Assembly (NCBI RefSeq): GCF_048771995.1
Contig: NC_133030.1
Coordinates: 12,912,001 to 12,976,000 of the forward strand
DNA length: 64,000 nt
Reading direction: 5' to 3'
Source of the DNA: Taeniopygia guttata
Taxonomy: Eukaryota > Chordata > Aves > Passeriformes > Estrildidae
Under the pieces are notes generated by a model. The model ran no database searches. It was not told the DNA's origin and was given only the letters and a program-made list of their open reading frames with translations. Shown here piece by piece: positions 22,521-35,219 of the stretch. Positions within the stretch are counted from its first letter, which is position 1, and every line of letters begins with the position of its first letter. A program made the translations under genes and the position numbers.

Positions 22521-23128
22521 TGTCAGAGTCCAGAGCATCCCTCTGGCTGCCCTGGATGACTCTGGCAAAGAGCTCAGGAACCTTGGCAGCAAACGGAAAA
22601 CACCTGTGGATTTCAGTTTAGCCCGTGGGAGAGGCTGCCGACCTTACAAGAGGAATTACAAGCAAAAAGGGTTTGAATGATGTAATAAGGAAATTGACAC
22701 AGAGTGGAAAAGTAGAATTTTGGGATTTGTTAGAATGGAATTCAGGGGTACAAGATGGAGGAACCTGGGCGTGCCCTAGCTTCTTCCTTCTTCTTGTCCT
22801 CCATGTCTTGCTGTGATAGTGACACTTTTCTATTGGTTTAGGATAGGGACACCTTGTCCAACGTAGATTTTAGGTATTGGTACGGGAATTGTAAACATGG
22901 TACATATAATTTTGGGTGTATACCGTGGGAGCCGCCTGGGGCGGGAAGGAGACTGCCACGGCTTCTGTGCTAGCTGGGCTTCATCAGGTCAGAAAGAAAC
23001 TATTGTAGATAAGGAAAAATAAACAACCTTGAAAAGTCGGCTTCACGCATTCCAGACCTCTTCTTGAGCGGCCGGGCTAGGGAAAAAGGACTTTCACACT
23101 GTCGGGGTCTTGCCCAGTGACCCCGACA
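22521..23128 (+). mobile_element. ERV locus C: env tail plus single LTR (short form)
   Basis: Env tail 22521-22673 joined to LTR ~22674-23128. This is the only junction in the window without leader and internal env. Recombination between the two env-tail/LTR repeats of the long form would produce exactly this. Broken remnant. Confidence 0.7.
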
Positions 23129-23446
23129 GGGAGGGAGGTGCCGAGCCAGGCTGGATGCCGCTGCGGCCCTGCCTGTCCCGCAGCCTGCGCTGCCCGGCTC
23201 GGGAATGGCGGGCACGGAAGGGAAGGTGGCAGGGCCCTCACTCAGCGCAGGCTCCGCAGCGGGCAGGCGGGATGCCGGAGCTGCTGGCAGAGCTGCAGGA
23301 CGCCGTGGGCTCGCAGCTCGTTGTCACTCTGGCCCGGGCAGGTGAGACGGGGCCCCTGCAGCAGCCGCGCAGCCGGGGCTGGGCAGGAGGCGCCCGCCAG
23401 CCGGCAGCTGCCCGGCCTGTGGGAGCTGGGAAACAGGCAAGGAGGA

Positions 23447-24827
23447 TGTCGCGGTTTGACACGGAAAAAGAATTTTTCCTGAAGGAAGAGGTCAATTTGG
23501 ACAGTGATCAATTGAAGGTAGGCACGCCTCTGAGAACACTGAGGGCTTAAAAGCAGAATTCCCAGGAGAACTCGCTCTCTTGGGTTCCGGTCAGCGGTCA
23601 GTGCAGGACTCTCCCCTGCCCGGCCACGAGCTGGGTGGGGGAGGGGAGAAGCCATGTGGCCTTTGGAGGTAGGCCCAAGGATGGAGGGACTGGAACCGGG
23701 CTGGGCCCCTGCAGATAGAAGGGTGGAGAAAATCTGGGATGTCTCCATTCCTCCCAGAGTCTGTCTCTCCCAAGAGAGAAAAAGAGACGGCGCTGGTTTT
23801 GCCAGCAGTTCACCGCGAGGAAGGAGAAGAGCGGGGGGGCTGCCTGTGGGAGCTGGAGCCTGGGCAGCAAGCCACCTCTGGGAGTCGGGACTTATAACTC
23901 TTCCTAAGAAATGAAAGCTTTGTGAAATTTTTCTCCTTCTTGGTTTGAAAAGAGAGGAAGAGAGACAACCTGGGACCTGGGATGTAGGAAGGAGAAATTC
24001 TAGGTGGGAGGAGATGATGGAGTGGCTTTTTGGCTGGACTTTTTCTTGGTAGCCACAGATTGAACTGATCTTCTCCTCCAAGAGAGACTGTATTTTAGGA
24101 GGATGCTGGTGAGCCAAAGAGACCTGCTTCAGCTGGGAAAAGACAGAAGTGGAGCGAACAGAGAAAAGTTAAGGAGGTTTGTGGTGATGCCCCCTGTCTT
24201 CACAGAGGAAGAAGAGAAGATCTCTGTTCTTGGATCCTCGGCCCCAGGAGAAAATGGGGGGGACTGTTGGTCCCAAAAATGAAAAACTGAACTGTTGCTT
24301 TTTCCCCTCTTGGCAGGGCATCCTTGAAAGGAAAAATCCTAAAAGCAGTCTGTCTATCCATGCATTGGTGGTGAGAGCACTGTGCATGGAAAGGAGAAGG
24401 TCACCACTGGCAAACTTTTTCTCCGGGCAGTGCCATGTGGTGACATGGAAGCACAGGATGTGGCAGCTGTGTTTCTTGGGGGGTCTGTGGCACAAGAGAG
24501 AGACTCCTCTCTCCCTGCAGATGGACTGGGGGTTGATTATCTGGAGGGTGGAAACCTGATTGGGGTCCAGATTGTGTCTCACTGTGGTTTGTTGGAGTTG
24601 GGTGGTGGGAGGAGGAATGCTTTGGAAGGTTTTCATTTTGAATTGTGTGTGGGGTTTTTTTCCCCTCTTTTACAGTAGCATAGTGGTAGTAGTTTAATAA
24701 AGTTTTTTTCTTGTTATTAGGCTTAGGCCTGCTTTGCTCTGTCCTCGATCGCATTTCAAAGCATTCAGTTAAGAGATTGCATTTTCATGGGGGGGCACTG
24801 GCATTGTGCCAGTGTCAAACCATGACA
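23447..24827 (+). mobile_element. LTR-like insertion, ~1.38 kb (unit 3)
   Basis: Same insertion and position as in units 1 and 2, diverged by scattered substitutions and small indels. The left end reads TGTCGCGGTTTGACAC. Confidence 0.65.
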
Positions 24828-24832
24828 GAGGG

Positions 24833-26546
24833 CTTTGGCCTCGGCTCCCTCGGCTGCTGCAGGTGGGAAGGGCGGAGCAGCGGCTGAGGTCCTGGCAGCA
24901 GCAGGGGCTGGTGAGGCGGCAAGAGCGCAGCCCGACCAGAGCCCTCGGGAAAGAAGCTCCGAGCCCACCGCGGGCCCGCGGAGGTATCCGTGGGGTCGGA
25001 GAGCTCCTGTCCCCTGTGGCCGGGGCAGCAGCCGCCCACCCGCGTACGCCACCGCCGCCCTCCTGTGTCGGCCCGCAGCGCCCTGGCCCGGTGCGGGCTC
25101 GGCGCGGTGCGGGCGTGTGTGAGCGGAGCAGCCCCGGACAGCGCCCGGTGCCGCAGTGCCCGGCAGCGCGGGGGGATGGGGCAGGGCAGCTCCCGCCGCC
25201 GCCGCCGCGGCGAGGGACCGGGACGTGCTGCCCGTGGGGAATCGCTGCGGTGCCGCCGGGTGGGGAGCAGCGGCAGTTCCCGCTGCTCCGTCTGCTCCGG
25301 GGGGAGCCCGGGACGAGAGTCCGGGAAGTTCGGGTCGATCGTGTAAGGAAGGGTCGGGGAAAGCGGGATCCCGGCCAGGTGAGGGACCCTGAGAGTGACA
25401 GCGGGATACGGGGACCCGGAGATAAAGAGACTTTAGTGTGGATTTTTTTGGTGCTTGTAATGTGAGGGGGTCAAAGCTCTTTTATATTTCCTGGGACAGC
25501 CTTGGGAGGAAGCACTTGAGGTCGTTTCTGTATTCCTGCGGTAGCAGCCAGTGGGTCTAGGGAGGGGGGGAAAGGCGACTGTGCCATGGGAAAGCTGGGC
25601 TGAAAGCGGTGAGGGAACGTGAGGTGTGGATGTCGGAGCGGGTGTTCCGGGCAGCTCCGGGGCCAGCGTGAGTGAGAGGAGCCGCAGCTGGAAGGGGCGT
25701 CGGTGCCCGCGGTGCGAGTGGATCCGTGCGTGTGGAAAGCGGCGGCAGGGAGTGCGGTGCAGGGTGAGAGCGGGCAGTTCGCTGCGGAGCGCGGCTGCCG
25801 AGCCGCAGGGGCCGGAGCGGCGGGGCAGGGGCGGCGGAGCGGCGGCGTTATCGGCGGCAGCGCGGGCGTCGGGAGGCGCGTGCGGTCGCCGGCGCCGCCG
25901 GGAGCCGCCGCGGGGTGACCGCCTCCTTCCTGCCCTGGCGGCGAGGCGAGCGCGGGGCCGCAGCCGCGGCAGCAGCGCCATGTGCCAGCGCCGCCGCGAG
26001 GGACCGGGGAGCTGGCACCTGGCAGCGCCGCGCGGGGCCGGGGGCTGCTGCCACCCCCCGCGGGGGCTGCGAGCTGCCGGGAGGGGAGCGCCCCGAGCGT
26101 GGGGCCTTTGAACTTCGCAGGTGCCCGAGCTAGATGTGGTCCCGCGGAAGGTGTCGGTAGGATGTGGGCTGAAGGCTGTCGTCGCCGCCAGGACGGCTCT
26201 TGTCGGGCTCCAGCAGCACCGTTGGAGGCCCGGGGATGGAGGCAGGGCCCCCGCGGGGCAGGTGCAGTGGGGGGGCTGCCTCCCCCCGGGGACATCCGGG
26301 TGGCAGCCCACTGTGGCGAAGCGTGTGACGCCAGAAGCGCAGGCGAGGCTCATATTTGGGCACGGAGCAGGTTATTGGAGGCCGCGGCCCCGCAGCCGGG
26401 AGATGAGGCGCCTGATAAAGGCTGCCCCGGTGCTGCTGCCTGCGTTGGCTCGGGCGCAGGCCTGAGGGAGCTGCCCCGGCTGCGCCGGCTCGGGGCCGGT
26501 GCCGTGGGGCCGGTGCCGTGGGGCCGGTGGCGTGGGGCCGGTGGCC
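24833..26546 (+). promoter_or_regulatory. CpG-rich 5' region of SRCR gene 3
   Basis: As in gene 1, with TGATAAAGG at 26413 and three 14-bp repeats (the last a GGCGTGGGG variant) before the ATG repeat. Promoter sequence is retained although the gene itself is frameshifted. Confidence 0.5.
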
Positions 26547-29500
26547 ATGGGGCCGGTGGCGGCGCTGGGGCTGGTGCTGTGCGTGCGGCTATGTGCGGGT
26601 GAGTGGCGGCGGGCGGGAGCGGGGCCCGCGGCGGTGGCGGGCCCGGCTCAGCAGCCCCCGTGCCGCAGGCTCCGGGCAGCTGCGTCTGGTGGGCGGCGGC
26701 GGGCGCTGTGCCGGGCGCGTGGAGGTGGAGCACGGCGGTGAGTGGGGCTCCGTGTGCGTTTTCGACAACGACTGGGAAGCTCGATGGGCCGCGGTGGTGT
26801 GCCGGCTGCTGGGCTGTGGCCGGGTGGCCAGGGCGTCCCCGTACGCCCCGTTCGGGCAAGGCACCGGGCGGATCTGGCTGCAGCCCTTCTTCTGCCTGGG
26901 CACCGAGAATTCGCTGGTGGAGTGTCTGCACTTTGGATGGGGACGGCACTTCTGCGGCCAGGAGCGGGATGTGGGGGTGACCTGCACAGGTGAGGGGACA
27001 CGCTGGCCGTGCTGGGACAGGCACGTTGTGCTGGAGCATCCTGGGCAGGTCTGAGCCGTGCCGGTGCCCCTGTGCAGATGCCGTGGAGCTGAGGCTGGTG
27101 GGCGGCAGCAGTCCCTGTGCCGGGAGGGTGGAGGTGAAGCTGCAGGGAGAGTGGGGCTCGGTGGCAGACGGCGATTGGGACATGGAGGACGCCGAGGTGG
27201 TTTGCCGTCAGCTGGGCTGTGGCTCGGCTTCCAAAGCCAACTACGCCCGTGACACCTTCGGCATAGGGAATGGGCTCCTCAGCTTGGTCCTGGTGGACTG
27301 CAGGGGGGACGAGGCCACGCTCTGGGACTGTGAGATCCGCGGCTGGGGACCCTATAACGGCAGTGACCATTTTTTGGACACGGCTGTTGTCTGCCAAGGT
27401 AGGAGCTGGGCTTATGGGGGCACGGGGCACTGCCTGCGCATCCCTTGACACTGGTCCTGCAGGATTCTCCCGGCTAGTCGGAGGTGATGGAGCCTGTGCC
27501 GGGCGTCTGGAGGTGCGTCGGGGTCGGGCCTGGGTCGGTGTCTGTGCGGATCAGGTGGACATGAAGGCGGCCCAGGTGGTGTGCAGGGAGCTGGGCTGCG
27601 GTGAGGCGCTCGCCATCCCTGGCAGCGCTCGATTTGGGAGAGGATCAGGATCATTCTGGGACGGTGGCTTCCAGTGCAATGGCACCGAGTCCCTGCTCAG
27701 TGCGTGTGCCCGGCGTCTGCCCCTCAGCCAGGCCTGCGCGGGCCCTGCCAGCGTCATCTGCTCCGGTAAGTGCTGGGGACGGCGGGAGCTGTTGGGGTCC
27801 CTGCGGCATGGCCCCCCTGACCGCTGTTCGTGCCGCAGCCTACACGGGCTTCCGGCTGGGGAACAGCAGCTCGGGATGCTCCGGGCGAGTGGAGGTGGCA
27901 GTGAGGGGGGATCCGTGTGTGCCAGCGAGTGGGACCTGGCCGATGCGCACGTCCTGTGCCGCCACCTGGGCTGCGGCCGCGCCTCCAGCGTGCCCCCGGG
28001 AGGCTCCTTCGGCAGCGGGGAGGGGACACTGCGGCCGGACGCCTTCGGCTGCCACGGGAGCGAGCGGCACCCGGGCGAGTGCCCCGTGGCTGTGCTGGGG
28101 AAGCCGCCCTGTGTGCCCGGAAACGCCGCCGCCGTCAACTGCTCAGGTGTGCAAGGCGGCTCTGCGAGGAGACTTAAGGGCTTTTGGGAGCCTGCTAAGA
28201 ATTGGCAGCAGTGGATGCCGGATATATTTTGGACTGAAGTTCCATCTGAGGCAGGTGCTACAGCTCCGTGGCTCTGCTGCTGAATTTGCAGGTGCTGGCT
28301 TTGTCACGACCCTGCGGCTGGTGGATGGTCAGAGCTTGTGTGATGGGCGGCTGGAGGAGGCCATAACCAGCCCAGCCTGGCGCCGTGTGCCGCTGGAGCA
28401 GTGGAAGTCATGGGATGTCAACGCGGTATGTTCCGTGCTGGGCTGTGGCCAAGCCAGGGATGTTTACTCTGCCTTGGGTACGGCTGCTGCATTGAGCAGC
28501 AGCCCCAGCCTGGTGGACATCCGGACTGAAGAGATGGACGGCGTTTTGGACGTGGGCTCTGCACTGACCGGCAGCCCTGAGGAGATGGATGACCAGCTGG
28601 AGGAGATGGGAGATGTCTCAGGGATGGGCCCTGCGCTGAACAGCAGCGTGGAGGAGATGGCCATCACCTGCTCAGGTGGGTGTCCCGAGAAGGGCCAGAG
28701 GTGCGGGTGCCCCAAGCAGCCCCCCCAGCCCATCCCTTCCCGGCCCACAGGCAGCCGGCAGGTGAGGCTGGCGGGGAGCTCGGGGCGCTGTGCCGGGCGC
28801 GTGGAGGTCTATTCCGGGGGCAGCTGGAGCTCCGTCTGCCAGGAAGGCTGGGAGCTGCAGGACGCCACCGTTGTCTGCCGGGAGCTGGGCTGTGGCACGG
28901 CACTGGAGGCCCCGAGCTGGGCGCGCTTCGGTGCCGGCACGGGGCCGCTGTGGCCGTACGTGCCCGACTGCTCCGGCTCCGAGGAGTCTCTCTGGGAATG
29001 CGGGCGCATGGAACGGCGCGAGTGCGGGCGCGGTGGCGGGGCAGGGGCCGTCTGCTCAGGTTGGTGCCGGGCACCCCAAGGTCAGGGCCCGGCAGAGGCC
29101 CCGGGGGGTTCCCGGCCGTGCCGTGACCCCCCCGCACCCCTTGCAGAGCAGCTCTCGGTGCGGCTGGCAGGAGACCCTGGGCGCTGCCGGGGGTACCTGG
29201 AGGTGTCCTACAACGGCACCTGGGGCCGCGTCTGCGCCGACGGCACCAGCACCGACACCGGCACCGCTGTCTGCCGCCAGCTGGGCTGTGGGGACCGGGG
29301 CTGGCTCTCGGCTGTCCCCACCCAGCAGCCGTCCCTGGCGTGGCTGGCCTGGGTGGGCTGTGAGGACGGGGCCCGCTCGCTCTGGGGGTGCCCCTCGGCC
29401 CCCTGGCACCTGCAGAGCTGTGGCACCGGCGGCTACGCCCAAGTGGAGTGTGAGGAGGACGGCGATGGCACCTCTGAGGGACGCACTACCCCACATGCAG

Positions 29501-30960
29501 AGGGTGCCACCAGCACAGGTAGCTCTGCCCGTGCCTGCATCCCCCACCGCAGGCTGGCTGGGATCCCCCTCCCCTCACTGCCTGCCTGTGTCCCCACAGG
29601 TGTCCCCAGCAGATCGCCCTCAGCAGTGGCCGTGGGGACTGTGCCTGTGCCCACTGTGCTGTGCGTGGTGCTGGGGACGCTGCTGTGCCTGTCCCTGGGT
29701 GCCCTGGCCCTGCTGCTGTGCCGTGCCCGTGCCCGGCGCCGAGGTGGCTCCCGGTGGATGGGGGTGGGGACAGATCCGGTCTGGGCGTCCAGAGGCTCCT
29801 GTCCTGTGGAACAGCTCTGAAGGTGGCCGGGGTGATCCCGGTGCCACCCACAGGGCCCAGGGCCCCAGGTAAGTGCTGCATCTGGTTCCAGGCCCTGGCA
29901 GAGCTGCAGATGCCATCTCCAACGCTGTCTACGAGGAGCTGGATTACAAAGCCGTGCCAGAGTACCAGGAGGTGCCCACTCCCCCAGGTGGGTGCCGCCC
30001 TTGTGCCCCGGCTGTGCTCGGAGTGAAGGCTCTGCCTGACAGCCCCACGGCACCTCCGGGTCCCGGTGGCCCTGCTGTGGTTCCTGGCCATGGGCTGTGG
30101 GTGTCCCTGGGTGCCACAGCGGCCCCGCTCTGTAGCGTGAGGTTCTGTCACCTGCAGAGCCGCTTGTGGCCACCCCCAAGTCCCTGTTTGCTCCCTGCAG
30201 GTTCCCTGTCGGAGGGACGGGTGAAGAAGCTGCCGTATTACACCGGGGACAGCGTGGAGGGGAGTGACACCGAGGCAGCCCCAGGTAGGGCCACAGGGCA
30301 GGAGCCCAGCAGGGAGAGCTGGGGACAGGGGGCACATCCAGGCTGGGGGGCTGAGGGGACAAATCCTCCCCCACCTTGTTAGTGTGCAGAGAGACATCGC
30401 CTTTCCCTGTGGGACCACAGGGCCAACAGCAGCTGCCCAGTGGAAAGGCTGGCAAGGATGGCACGGCCAGAGCCCTGCCAGGGACACTGGTCACTGCCAT
30501 GGACCCCTCTGATTTTCCCAGATCCCCCTGCCCGGCCCGAGCAAGGAACCCCGGAGGGCTACGACGATGTCCTGGATGTGCCACAGGAGGCCCCTGCTCC
30601 CAGCACTGGGGACATCTCTGAGGGAATGACACGGCAGAAATCGATCTGTGTCCTCCCCACAGGTGAGAGGGCTCACAGCTGCCCTGTCCCCTCTGCAGGG
30701 CCACTCCAGGGCAGGGTTTGTGTGTGGGGGCAGGCAGGGCCCCAGCACAGATCCATGGGCGCTGTGGTCTGACCCCCGGTGGGGTCCGTCAGGGGGGACA
30801 GGGAGCTGCCTGCCCCTCAGGCACCTTTCCGTGCTGTGCCCAAGGTGGGATCTGCTCCCCTCCATGTCCCCCAGGAGCAACAACAGACTTCTCAGATCCG
30901 AGCCCTGGGAACACGGACTATGATGATGTGGGCAGCAGCGCCCCGGCGACACTGCCATGA
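26547..30960 (+). pseudogene. SRCR gene 3: frameshifted WC1-like receptor (cassette A)
   Basis: Exons 26547-26598, 26669-26989, 27078-27398, 27463-27765, 27839-28146, 28292-28675, 28751-29059, 29147-29518, 29600-29743, 29854-29868, 29892-29987, 30201-30284, 30522-30662, 30875-30960. Exon 5 is 308 nt instead of 315: seven bases are missing near 27909 in SRCR4. With normal splicing the frame shifts and stops at 28364-28366 in exon 6, predicting 459 residues: signal peptide, SRCR1-3 and no membrane anchor. This would be a soluble product or a dead gene. Everything after exon 5 is otherwise undamaged, so the lesion is young. SRCR1 has its own variable blocks (FDNDWEA, CLGTENSLVEC). Because intron 5 is 145 nt, its retention would return exon 6 to the normal frame. 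Confidence 0.75.
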
Positions 30961-31118
30961 GGATGTCCTGGCCATGCCACAGCCCTGGGGACACGTGTGT
31001 GGCAGTGCGGTGGGGCCCTGTGCCCAGGGAGGTCTGGCCCTGCCCATGGAAGTCATCCCTCGCTGCGCAGCGCTGCAGGAAAGCAGCTCCTGTGTAGGGA
31101 TTTCCTTTGATTTCTGTT

Positions 31119-31683
31119 TGTTGCTATCGCACTGGCGCGGTAGTGTGGTCGAAGGGATTTAGAAAGGCCTTGGGAATTGGAAACTGAGGTAAAGATACAT
31201 TTAGGTATGAGGAAAAGATACACTTATGTATGCTCCATTGTTTCAGGAAAGTTTCGCTTCAGTATTTTTCTGTAAACCCCTTTCTCTCCATCCCTGAGCA
31301 GTTCCCATTGGACCTGACCCCTGGGGTGGTTCTGATGAGCCCATGCTGGACATTGTCTCTATTGTTTAGACCTTATCTCTTAATTTTGCTGTATAAAACT
31401 GTATCTGGGCAGTGGCCCAGGGTCTTTTGTCCCTGCAACCGTTCAGGCAATACAATCTCTCTGGACTGCACACAACTGACCTCTCTTTGTCTCTTTATCT
31501 CGACTCCTTGCGGCGACCGAGGCGCACCGCCGCTGGGACCGTGCTAACCCAGCCGCTGCCTGGTGAGCCCAGTGCAGCGGGACCACGGCAAACCCCGGTC
31601 CCCTGAGGGGACAGCCAGCCAGAGGGGTCCCGGGGGGCCGGGGAGGGACGGGGGACAGCCACAAAGATCCCCTGAAAGCCGCA
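31119..31683 (+). mobile_element. Solo LTR in the 3' UTR of gene 3
   Basis: Same 565-bp solo LTR as 21293-21857, at the same point of the 3' UTR. The flanking six bases now read TCTGTT and TCCATG, diverged from the perfect duplication in unit 2. The host ATTAAA downstream reads ATTAAG here too. Confidence 0.75.
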
Positions 31684-32090
31684 TCCATGTAAATTTCCAT
31701 TTTTTCCTATTAAGAGCCAAACTGGTCAGAGATTCACTCCCAGGCCTGGAAGCTCATTCTGGGGCTGGCACTTCCATCCCATGTACGCTTTTGGTTGGCG
31801 ATGTGAGGCAGGAACTGGAAGCAGAAACACATCCCTGGGGATGGTGGGCTGAGGGGGGAGGGCAGAGGAGGATTGCTGGGCTTGTCTGCAGGGCCTTTAT
31901 TTATCGCTGCCAAATGCACAGAAGCGATGCCAGCAACAGCGAGGGGAAAAGGGAGAGGGCAGGAGCCGGAGCCCACCCCGCAGGTGTCGCAGGATCTCCT
32001 CCCCGTGCCCCGCGGGTGGGGCAGGTTCAGCCCCACTCTCAGCGCCGACTGCTGGGCTGGGAAGGGCTCTGGTTGTTGGAAGGACTTTTC

Positions 32091-32292
32091 CTAAAGGAGG
32101 GGAGGTCTCCTGAAGGAGGGGAGAGCCTTCCTGCCCCCCGGCAGCAGCCCGCGGTGGCAGGGCAGCCGGGCCATGGCCCCTGGCTGCGGCACGTCGTGCT
32201 CCAGGAGGCTCCCGATCTTCAGGGCGGGCTGCAGAGCCCGGAGGGCGTCCAGTTCCTGCAGCAGGGCCTGGCTGAAGCCGTCCGTGCTCAGC
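32091..32292 (-). pseudogene. Minus-strand terminal exon fragment (unit 3)
   Basis: Same 202-nt terminal exon with the 66-residue frame open and acceptor CAG present. AATAAA on minus is at 31896-31901. Confidence 0.5.
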
Positions 32293-32346
32293 CTGGGCGT
32301 GGAGGAGGCAGGAGAAGAGGAGAAGGTGCTGGAGCTTGTGGGGAGG

Positions 32347-35219
32347 CGTCGGAGTCCAGAGCATCCCTCTGGCTGCCCTGGATGACTCGAGCCCCTGGCA
32401 AAGTGCACAGGAACCTTGGCAGCAAACGGAAAACAACTCTGGATTCCAGTTTAGCCTGTGGGAGAGGCTGCTGATCTTAAAATAGGAATTAAAAGCAAAA
32501 AGGGTTTGAATGATGTAATAAGGAAATTGACACAGGGTGGAAAAGTAGAATTTTGGGATTTGTTAGAATGGAATTCAGGGGTACAAGATGGAGGAACCTG
32601 GGCGTGCCCTAGCTTCATCCTTCTTCTTGTCCTCCATGTCTTGCTGTGATAGTGACACTTTTCTATTGGTTTAGGATAGGGACACCTTGTCCAACATAGA
32701 TTTTATGTATTGGTACGGGAATTGTAAACACGGTACACGTAATTTTGAGTTTATACCGTGGGAGCTGCCTGGGGCGGGAAGGAGACTGCCACGGCTTCTG
32801 TGCTAGCTGGACCTCGGCTTAGAAAGTTAGGTTAGAAAGAAACTCTTGTAGATAAGGGAAAATAAACAACCTTGAAAAGTCGGCTTCATGCATTCCAGAC
32901 CTCTTCTTCAGCTTCCGGGCTAGGGAAAAAGGACTTTCACACTGTTGGGGTCTTGCCCAGTGACCCCGACAGTTTTGGCCTCTCTGGGTGGGCACGGAGC
33001 TCACCAGAAGTGCTGAACATCTGACCCTAGCCCGACTAGAAAACTCCCTGAAGAGGACGGCCCGAACCCTTGCAGAGAGCAAGGTTCTTCATACTCGACT
33101 CGGAAAGGAGAAGATCCGAGGGCCCTGGGTGTTCTCCACCTGTTATCTGCTGGACAGAGACCAGGAAAGCTTCTGGACTGATTTTGCAGACGACGCCGCT
33201 ATTGGGCGAGGACCGAAGTGGGTTTCAGGAGATACGTGAAACCCTGCCGGACTCTGATGCAAGCAGACGCTGAATCTGAGAACAAAGAGGCAAGCACGCA
33301 GACGTGAGAGGATATCCACAAACATCTCTTCAATCCAGAATTTCAGGACTTGGGTGTCATTGCATTGCAAAGTCAAAATGTTGTTTGTGTGCTTCATTCT
33401 GTTGTCAATTGCCTTAGGCAATTCCATTGCCTTGGGTAATTCGGCAGATTTTCCCATGCTCCAACCAAAAGAAAACGTTTGGGAAACTTTGGCCAATGCA
33501 GCAGGTTTGGACACCATCTGCTTGACACGTTCAAGACTGAAAAAACCATTTTCAACATGTCTTCTGAGCTTGCCAGTGAGTGAATGGCCAATTCCAAAGA
33601 ACATCCCTCCCAAGGTTTCACAGGTCATTTCGAATCCTGTGGACGGATGGGAGGTTTGGACACATTTTCTCCCAATGGTTCCTTTTGAACCTTGAGAATT
33701 GGAAATTCTTGGTTCAGTGACAATGGAATTTTGTATAGAGTTTGCCATTTCAGGAGTGATGCAAACAAATAATAAAATGATAGATGTCGCCCCAAATAAT
33801 TTCATTTCCAGAAATGCCTCTTCTTGGTCTAATTACACCAAGGTGTCAAACAGACCATCCCACCAAGCCCCAGCGCAATTGCCACAAGGGGTCTTTTTCA
33901 TTTGTGGGGACAGGATTTGGCCTGCTATCCCTGCAAATGCCACAGGCGGTCCATGCAGCATTGGAAAACTGTCATTGCTAACACCCGATTTGACAATCTT
34001 GAGAGGGAAAAAGCATAGGGGGAAAAGAAATATTAAAAAATATGATCCAAAGTGTGATGATAATGCTTATACATGGAACAAGGCTCAGAGAATTGTGGCT
34101 GCAATATTCTCGCCACAAGCAGCATCAGGGGTAGCCGTGACTCACCTGGATCGGATGGGGTGTTGGTTGAGCAAACACGCTCATGCTGTCTCTCTTGCAC
34201 TGAGTGACGTGCTAACAAATGTCAACAGTGGAAGACGGGCAACTCTTCAGAACAGAGCGGCAATCGGTTATTTATTGCTGACACATGGGCACGGGTGTGA
34301 AGAATTTGAAGGCATGTGCTGCATGAACTTGTCAGATCATTTGAAATCTATCCACGAAATCATATAGCGATTGTAGGAATGTATAGACAAATTTGGAGAA
34401 GTTACTGCATCTTGGTTGAATGATTTGTTTGATTTTTTTTGACCTCTCACGATTGAGGAGGGAACTTTTGAAAATGGCTTTTTATATTCTAGTAGGTCTT
34501 GCCAGTCTTCTGCTTATTTTCCCAGGCCTTTTTCAATGTGTGAGGCGAGCCATGAACAGGGCTGCCAGAGAGGTGTTTTTGGTGCAACGAGAAAGGGGAG
34601 CTGTCGGAGTCCAGAGCATCCCTCTGGCTGCCCTGGATGACTCCAGCCCCTGGCAAAGGGCACAGCAAACTTGGCAGCAAATGGAAAACACCTCTGGATT
34701 CGATTTTAGCACCTAGGAGAGGCTGCTGACCTTACATGAGGAATTAAAAGCAAAAAGGGTTTGAATGATGTAATAAGTAAATTGACACGGGGTGGAAAAG
34801 CAGAATTTTGGGATTTGTTAGAATGAAATTCAGGGGTACAAGATGGAGGAACCTGGGAGTGCCCTAGCTTCTTCTTCCTTCTTCTTGTCCTCCATGTCTT
34901 GGCGTGACAGGGACACTTTTCTGTAGGTTTAGGATAGGGACACCTTGTCCAACGTAGATTTTAGGTATTGGTACAGAAATTGTAAATATTGTACACATAA
35001 TTTTGGGTATACAATGTGAGAGCCGTCTGGGGCGGGAAGGAGACTGCAACGGCTTCTGTGCTAGCTGGACCTCGGCAGGTCAGAAAGAAACTCTTGTAGA
35101 TAAGGAAAAAGAAACAACCTTAAAAAGTCGGCTTCACGCATTCCAGACCTCTTCTTGAGCGGCCGGGCTAGGGAAAAAGGACTTTCACACTGTCGGGGTC
35201 TTGCCCAGTGACCCCGACA
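32347..35219 (+). mobile_element. ERV locus D: env tail, LTR, leader, env, LTR
   Basis: Env tail ~32347-32506, LTR ~32507-32971, leader 32972-33377, env 33378-34716, LTR ~34762-35219. Same gag/pol-less layout as locus B but clearly diverged from it. Broken. Confidence 0.75.
33378..34716 (+). pseudogene. ERV env fossil, locus D
   Basis: Env-derived region: signal peptide, surface subunit, transmembrane subunit with CX6CC-type motif, membrane anchor and cytoplasmic tail sequence. Broken, with a few breaks. Confidence 0.7.

Larger units (their letters stand above)
13315..23128 (+). repeat. Array repeat unit 2 (9,814 bp)
   Basis: Second tandem unit. It is shorter because the junction to unit 3 has only the short ERV form (env tail plus one LTR). 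Its first ~6.6 kb appear to match unit 1 apart from one 14-bp repeat copy. From about 19906 on it differs by scattered substitutions and gains a solo LTR. Confidence 0.8.
23129..35219 (+). repeat. Array repeat unit 3 (12,091 bp)
   Basis: Third tandem unit, longest in the window because it carries the LTR-like insertion, the 3' UTR solo LTR and the long ERV form. Its host flank (23129-23446) holds the same possible small exon, at 23272-23341. Confidence 0.8.
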
